18,923 nucleotides of DNA from Patescibacteria group bacterium (GTDB taxonomy: Bacteria > Patescibacteriota > Minisyncoccia > Phycocordibacterales > UBA5272): NCBI GenBank assembly GCA_030837425.1, contig JAUPLJ010000004.1, positions 1 through 18,923 on the forward strand. Direction: 5' to 3'. The notes below the pieces were generated by a model that saw only the letters and a program-made list of their open reading frames with translations, made no database searches and was not told where the DNA came from. The translations under genes were made by a program, and so were the position numbers. Shown here piece by piece: positions 14,947-18,923 of this stretch (its first letter is position 1; each line of letters starts with the position of its first letter).

Positions 14947-15891
14947 ATGAAGAAAAAAGTTGTAATATTGTACGGAGGGCCTTCCAATGAGCATGAAATA
15001 TCAATTAAATCTGGTAAAAATGTTTTAAATAATATAGATAAAAATAAATATCAGATTTTTGCTGTGTTTATAGATAAAAACAAAAAATTCTTTATTGGAA
15101 AAAATAAAATTGGTTTAAACGAAAAAGATTTTTCTAGTTTTCTGAAAAAAGAAAAAATAGACGTAGTGTACCCAGTTCTTCATGGTGAATATGGCGAGGA
15201 TGGACAAATACAAAAGATTTTAGAGAAAAATAAAATTAAATTTGTTGGTAGTAGCAGTAAAGTTTCTAGTATTGCAATAGACAAAGATAAATCTAATAAA
15301 ATTTATAAAATAAATAAAATTTTAATTCCAAAATCAAAAATAATAAATTATAAAAATTCAAAACACAATTTAGTTTATCCAATAATAGTAAAGCCTGTAG
15401 ACGAAGGGTCTAGTGTTGGACTTTTTAAAATCGAAAATGAAAATGAATTTAAAATAAAACAAAAAGAGATATTTAAAAATCATAAAAAAATGCTAGTACA
15501 AGAATTTATTTCTGGCAGAGAATTTACTTGTGGAGTAATAGATATTAAAAACAAAACAATAGCATTATTTGCTTCAGAAATAGTTTTAACAAAAACAAAA
15601 TCTTTTGATTATAAAGCAAAATACACAAAAGGGGCAGTAAAAGAGATTACACCAGCAAATGTAGAAGGGGCTCTTATGAAAAAAATTCAAAATCTTGCTT
15701 TAAAGAGCCATAAAGCACTCGGATGCAAATCCATTTCTCGTACGGATATTATTTTAAGTAAAATTGATAATAAATTATATGTTTTAGAGACCAACACTCT
15801 CCCTGGCATGACAAAAACATCCTTTATTCCTGAGCAGGCTAAAGCCTCGGGTATAAATATAAAAAAGCTTATAGATGTATTATTAAATTAA
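14947..15891 (+). CDS. ddl: D-alanine--D-alanine ligase
   Basis: Makes the D-Ala-D-Ala dipeptide for peptidoglycan precursors, using ATP (ATP-grasp fold). From the ATG at 14947 it is 314 residues, normal for the family. Landmarks: 'YGGPSNEHEISIKSG' near the N terminus, 'VVYPVLHGEYGEDGQIQ', 'IVKPVDEGSSVG' (ATP loop), 'LVQEFISGREFT', 'DYKAKYT' (omega loop), 'SRTDIIL' and 'LETNTLPGMTKTSF' (Mg-binding Glu and Asn, dipeptide pocket). An in-frame TTG at 14932 would add five residues and overlap the upstream gene; the ATG is preferred because it gives the usual N terminus directly before 'VVILYGG' and sits 4 nt after the previous stop. No terminator is visible before the next promoter at 15900. Confidence 0.95.
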   Translation: MKKKVVILYGGPSNEHEISIKSGKNVLNNIDKNKYQIFAVFIDKNKKFFIGKNKIGLNEKDFSSFLKKEKIDVVYPVLHGEYGEDGQIQKILEKNKIKFVGSSSKVSSIAIDKDKSNKIYKINKILIPKSKIINYKNSKHNLVYPIIVKPVDEGSSVGLFKIENENEFKIKQKEIFKNHKKMLVQEFISGREFTCGVIDIKNKTIALFASEIVLTKTKSFDYKAKYTKGAVKEITPANVEGALMKKIQNLALKSHKALGCKSISRTDIILSKIDNKLYVLETNTLPGMTKTSFIPEQAKASGINIKKLIDVLLN

Positions 15892-15899
15892 TTTTGAAA

Positions 15900-15908
15900 T
15901 GCTATAAT
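15900..15908 (+). promoter_or_regulatory. extended -10 promoter of the dsbB-like/glmS operon
   Basis: TGCTATAAT with TATAAT at 15903-15908, expected start near 15915, 8 nt before the ATG at 15923. It lies in a 31-nt gap after ddl, so some readthrough from ddl is likely. Confidence 0.65.
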
Positions 15909-15922
15909 CTAAATATAAACCT

Positions 15923-16480
15923 ATGTCACCAGAAAAACAATTAATCCTAGATTTTTTAAATAATTATTTACCAATATTAACTTTAATAACCTTCGTCATT
16001 TTAATTTTTGTATATCTTCATCATTTTCATTTTCGTTTTTCAAAAAAAGAGTCTAAATTTTTAAACAAATTAGGAGATTTCGCATTACCTTTAGGATTTT
16101 TCTCTACTTTATTTGCAATGACTATATCTCTCATTTATTCTGATTATTTAAATCAGCTTGCTTGCGGGCTTTGCTGGTTTCAAAGAATCTTTATTTATTC
16201 TCAAGTAGTGCTATTTGCAGTTGCGTATATAAAAAATGATTTAAAGATTTTCTCATATTCATTTTATCTTTCTGTAATTGGTGGGATTATTGCTCTCTAT
16301 CACGAATATTTGCAACTTGGATATTCAGAGCTTGTGCCATGTCCTGCAGTTTCTACAGTAGTCGATTGTGTGAAGCCAACTTTTATTTCTTACGGATTTA
16401 TCACATTTCCATTCATGAGTATCACTTTATTCTCATTCTTGATTTTGCTTGCAATAGCAGTTAAATATCATAAGAAATAA
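15923..16480 (+). CDS. DsbB/BdbC-like disulfide-forming membrane protein
   Basis: A 185-residue integral membrane protein of the DsbB/BdbC type, which reoxidises a DsbA-like thiol oxidase and passes electrons to quinone. The CxxC pair is in 'ACGLCWFQR' (C81, C84), the family signature, and a second pair, C140 and C149 ('PCPAVSTVVDC'), lies in the later outer loop. Membrane segments are at about 15-33, 53-73, 88-103, 111-131 and 155-181. E. coli DsbB has four, with the CxxC after the first; here the first segment is an additional N-terminal one. No DsbA-like partner is in the window. The surface proteins nearby carry cysteines and could be clients, which is inference. glmS begins 4 nt after the stop. 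Confidence 0.87.
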   Translation: MSPEKQLILDFLNNYLPILTLITFVILIFVYLHHFHFRFSKKESKFLNKLGDFALPLGFFSTLFAMTISLIYSDYLNQLACGLCWFQRIFIYSQVVLFAVAYIKNDLKIFSYSFYLSVIGGIIALYHEYLQLGYSELVPCPAVSTVVDCVKPTFISYGFITFPFMSITLFSFLILLAIAVKYHKK

Positions 16481-16484
16481 AATT

Positions 16485-18401
16485 ATGTGTGGAATAATAG
16501 GATACATTAGCGGAAAAAGCCAGAAAGAAAATATAGAGGTTTTGATAGAGGGGCTCAAAGCTTTGGAATATCGCGGATATGATTCAGCTGGCCTCGTCTC
16601 TATTTCAAATGAAAATTTAATTTATAAAAAATCTTTAGGACAAGTCAAAAATCTAGAAGCAGATGTAAATAAGATATTAAATTCTTCTCCAGTCTTTGGA
16701 GAAGGAGATTATTCTATAGGCATAGCTCACACTCGCTGGGCTACTCATGGAGTCCCAAGTGAGTTAAACTCTCATCCACATACTGACTGTAATGAAAATA
16801 TTTTTGTTATTCATAACGGTATCATAGAAAATTATAAAGAGCTAAAAAATATTTTAGAGAAAGGTGGGCATATTTTTAAATCACAGACAGACACAGAAGT
16901 CATACCTCACCTTCTAGAAAAGTTTTTGAAAGAAAATAATAACAATAGCAATAAATTTGATTTATCTTTCCTTGAGACTTTAAAAATAATAAAAGGAGCT
17001 TTTGCTATTGCTGTCATTTTTAAAGAATTGCCTGAGATGATCTACGTAGCAAAACTCTCTTCACCACTGGTAATAGGCATTGGAGAAAATGAAAACTATA
17101 TTGCCAGCGACCCTTCAGCTCTTATTGGTAATACAAAAAAAGTAATTTATTTAAAAGACGGCGAATATGCAAAAGTTTCAAAAAATAATGTAAATATTTT
17201 TAATTTTCAAAGTCAAAGTGTTGAGGGTGAAATAAAAAAAGAAATCACAGAATTAGAATGGGATATAGAGAGAGCACAAAAGGGTGATTATCCAGATTTT
17301 ATGATGAAAGAGATCTGCGAGGCTAGTGAAGTTTTAAAAAAGGCCTTGATGGGAAGAATAAAAATAGATCAAAATAATCCTGGAAATAGCTTTATAAAGC
17401 TCGGCGGCCTCGAATCAATCGAAGAAGAATTAAAGAGTGCTAAGAGGATAATTATTTTAGGCTGTGGTACAAGCTATTATGCTGGCATGGTAGCAGAATA
17501 TTTATTTAAAAAAGTTTCTAAAATTCCTACTGAAGTATTTCTCGCAAGCGAATTTAGGTATAGAGAAGAAGTTTTTGTACCAGACACTATTGTAATAGCA
17601 ATTTCTCAATCAGGAGAGACTGCGGACACTATTGCTGCGATTAAAAAATGCCATGATAACAATTTGACCGTGATCGGTATTGTAAATGTGGTAGGCTCTA
17701 CAATTTCTCGCATCACAGATAGTGGGGTTTACAATCACGCTGGTCCAGAAATAGGAGTAGCTTCTACTAAAGCTTTTATTTCACAGCTTTCAGTTCTCGC
17801 TCTGGTTTCACTTTATATAGCTCAAATTAAAAATAAAAGTTTTGATAAAAATCTAATTTCAGAATTAAATAATCTAGGAGATAAAATGGACGCTATTTTG
17901 AAAGAAGAAAACATCTCTAAAATAAAATCATTTGCAGAAAAATATTCTAACAAAAAAGATTTTCTTTATCTTGGAAGAAATTTTAATTATCCAGTAGCTT
18001 TGGAAGGAGCTCTTAAATTAAAAGAAATATCATATATACATGCTGAAGGATATGCTGGAGGTGAAATGAAGCATGGGCCACTTGCCATGATAGATGAAAA
18101 TTTCCCAACCTTTGCAATAGCTACAAGAAATAAAAAAGACAATGTGATTCAAGACAAACTTTTTTCAAATTTAGAAGAGATCAAAGCTAGAAAAGGGGAA
18201 ATCCTTTGTATCGCCACAGAAGGAGATGAAAATATAAATCATATTACTAATGACCTTATTTATATCCCAGAAACTCTTGAAGAACTAGAGCCTCTTCTTG
18301 TTATTATCCCAATGCAGCTCTTTGCCTATTATGTTGGTAAAGCGAAAAATTTAGACGTTGATAAACCAAGGAATTTAGCAAAAAGTGTGACAGTGGAATA
18401 G
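16485..18401 (+). CDS. glmS: glutamine--fructose-6-phosphate aminotransferase (isomerizing)
   Basis: First step of UDP-GlcNAc synthesis: fructose-6-P plus glutamine gives glucosamine-6-P. 638 residues, about 30 more than the E. coli enzyme. The N-terminal glutaminase starts with the processed nucleophile Cys2 in 'MCGIIGYISG', with 'TRWATHG' (about 83-89) and 'HNGIIENY' (about 110-117). Two SIS sugar-isomerase domains follow, with 'GCGTSYYAGMVAEYL' (about 325-339), 'ISQSGETADTI' (about 373-383), 'STKAFISQL', 'EGALKLKEISYIHAEGY' and 'MKHGPLAMI', ending in the typical 'LAKSVTVE'. The extra length lies partly in the 'NNNSNKFDLSF' loop of the glutaminase domain. It starts 4 nt after the dsbB-like gene with no Shine-Dalgarno, so it is probably read by coupling. 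No glmS ribozyme can fit in that gap. No clear terminator follows, so readthrough toward the rRNA promoter is possible. Confidence 0.98.
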   Translation: MCGIIGYISGKSQKENIEVLIEGLKALEYRGYDSAGLVSISNENLIYKKSLGQVKNLEADVNKILNSSPVFGEGDYSIGIAHTRWATHGVPSELNSHPHTDCNENIFVIHNGIIENYKELKNILEKGGHIFKSQTDTEVIPHLLEKFLKENNNNSNKFDLSFLETLKIIKGAFAIAVIFKELPEMIYVAKLSSPLVIGIGENENYIASDPSALIGNTKKVIYLKDGEYAKVSKNNVNIFNFQSQSVEGEIKKEITELEWDIERAQKGDYPDFMMKEICEASEVLKKALMGRIKIDQNNPGNSFIKLGGLESIEEELKSAKRIIILGCGTSYYAGMVAEYLFKKVSKIPTEVFLASEFRYREEVFVPDTIVIAISQSGETADTIAAIKKCHDNNLTVIGIVNVVGSTISRITDSGVYNHAGPEIGVASTKAFISQLSVLALVSLYIAQIKNKSFDKNLISELNNLGDKMDAILKEENISKIKSFAEKYSNKKDFLYLGRNFNYPVALEGALKLKEISYIHAEGYAGGEMKHGPLAMIDENFPTFAIATRNKKDNVIQDKLFSNLEEIKARKGEILCIATEGDENINHITNDLIYIPETLEELEPLLVIIPMQLFAYYVGKAKNLDVDKPRNLAKSVTVE

Positions 18402-18458
18402 ATTAATTCTTTTGAAAATCCACCTTAGGAATGTTTATAAAATATAGACTTATTTTCC

Positions 18459-18487
18459 TTGCAATATTTTAAGCTATATGCTAATAT
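18459..18487 (+). promoter_or_regulatory. rRNA operon promoter
   Basis: -35 TTGCAA (18459-18464), 17-nt spacer, -10 TAATAT (18482-18487) with a TGC extension (18479-18481). An A/T-rich stretch upstream (18430-18455) could act as an UP element. Expected start near 18494, giving a leader of about 170 nt. It is the only rightward promoter here with both a near-consensus -35 at 17 nt and a TGn extension, as expected for a strong rRNA promoter. Confidence 0.75.
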
Positions 18488-18586
18488 ACTGAGACCTAGT
18501 TAGTGGGACTTTTTAATTCTTAAAAGAGTTTAAAAACTCATCGTAATTAGTATCGATATTTGTAAACAGAATAAGAAACATTGCAA

Positions 18587-18615
18587 GAGTCTATCCATCT
18601 CAATCGGATAGGCTC
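18587..18615 (+). other. hairpin in the 16S rRNA leader
   Basis: GAGTCTATCC (18587-18596) pairs with GGATAGGCTC (18606-18615): ten positions, one G-U, 9-nt loop. It lies about 50 nt before mature 16S in the leader. It may be a folding or processing element. The matching 3' side of the processing stalk is outside the window. Confidence 0.55.
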
Positions 18616-18662
18616 GAAATTAAGAGAAAAAGAATTTATACAAATTTCTTTTGCTCCGTTTT

Positions 18663-18923
18663 TATTTTTAGAGTTTGATCCTAGCTCAGGATGAACGCTG
18701 GCGGCGTGGATAAGGCATGCAAGTCGAACGGAACTAATCACACGGAATCATAAACAAAGTTTGAGTAGCAATACAAAGATGGAGTTTATGTGGAAGCGTG
18801 ACAGTTTAGTGGCAAACGAGGTAGTAATATTTAGGAACATACCCCATAGTCTCGGATAACCATTGGAAACGATGATTAATACGAGATGGTCCGGTAACGG
18901 TAAAGATTTATCGCTATGGGAAT
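18663..18923 (+). rRNA. rrs: 16S ribosomal RNA, 5' part (runs off the right edge)
   Basis: Starts with the universal 5' motif at 18670 (AGAGTTTGATCCTAGCTCAG), followed by 'GAACGCTGGCGGCGTGG', 'GCATGCAAGTCGAACGG', 'GAGGTAGTAAT', and 'GGATAACCATTGGAAACG'. The mature 5' end is set at 18663 by counting back from E. coli position 8. Only about 260 of roughly 1500 nt are present. The base at E. coli position 21 is A rather than G. The V1/helix 6 region (18732-18807) is 76 nt against about 32 in E. coli, with a 7-bp stem CATAAAC (18749-18755) / GTTTATG (18784-18790) inside. The sequence pattern is that of Parcubacteria. Confidence 0.97.

Noticed and set aside
16481..16484. Possible glmS ribozyme upstream of glmS
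   Set aside because: Only 4 nt separate the upstream stop from the glmS ATG, so no ribozyme can fit outside the coding sequence.
18648..18662. boxA-like antitermination signal TGCTCCG before 16S
   Set aside because: Only the first five bases match the TGCTCTTTAACA consensus; too weak to call.
18547..18741. Leftward open frame of 64 codons
   Set aside because: It runs antisense across the rRNA leader into the conserved start of 16S rRNA; no promoter or start signal.

Overview
The window looks like chromosome from a Candidatus Patescibacteria (CPR) cell, most likely a Parcubacteria-type lineage. The DNA is very AT-rich. Genes are tightly packed, Shine-Dalgarno motifs are almost absent, and large surface proteins carry the 'LSPNGGE' repeat common in this group. 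The 16S rRNA start is typical of Parcubacteria (one substitution in the usual 27F primer site, and 'GGCGTGGATAAGGCATGCAAGTCGAACGG'). The lineage call is inference from memory of these features, not from a search.

Layout. 1-510: two leftward units, the first codons of a gene running off the left edge and a 95-codon protein with a dsRBD-like outline, each with a clear TTGACA/-10 promoter. 544-2910: recG, apparently on a leaderless transcript. 2911-7484: a two-gene surface block, a 1126-residue secreted protein with a peptidoglycan-binding domain at each end and a membrane-anchored CAP/SCP protein. This block is flanked by 46-bp direct repeats: the real 3' end of recG at 2867-2912 and a vestigial copy at 7486-7531. 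All three differences between the copies are synonymous. This looks like the footprint of an insertion at the recG 3' end and is the most notable find here. 7570-11376: phosphoketolase and a divergent acetate kinase, an operon turning xylulose-5-P or fructose-6-P into acetate and ATP. 11389-12005: a 154-codon gene of unknown function with its own promoter and terminator. 12017-14547: secD and secF, separated by a GC-rich 68-bp three-way-junction palindrome and preceded by a 9-codon leader ORF. 14565-15891: a small CxxCxxCC-type metal-binding protein and D-Ala-D-Ala ligase. 15900-18401: a DsbB/BdbC-like thiol oxidoreductase and glmS. 18459-end: the rRNA promoter, leader and first ~260 nt of 16S rRNA, which runs off the right edge.

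The genes fit an organism that lives by simple fermentation (phosphoketolase plus acetate kinase), keeps a peptidoglycan wall (GlmS, Ddl, wall-binding proteins), exports proteins through Sec with SecDF, and makes disulfides in exported proteins. At least seven promoters have an extended -10 (TGnTATAAT or a close variant). Three sit exactly 6 nt before an ATG, implying leaderless mRNAs. No tRNA gene, CRISPR array, transposase or integrase was seen.
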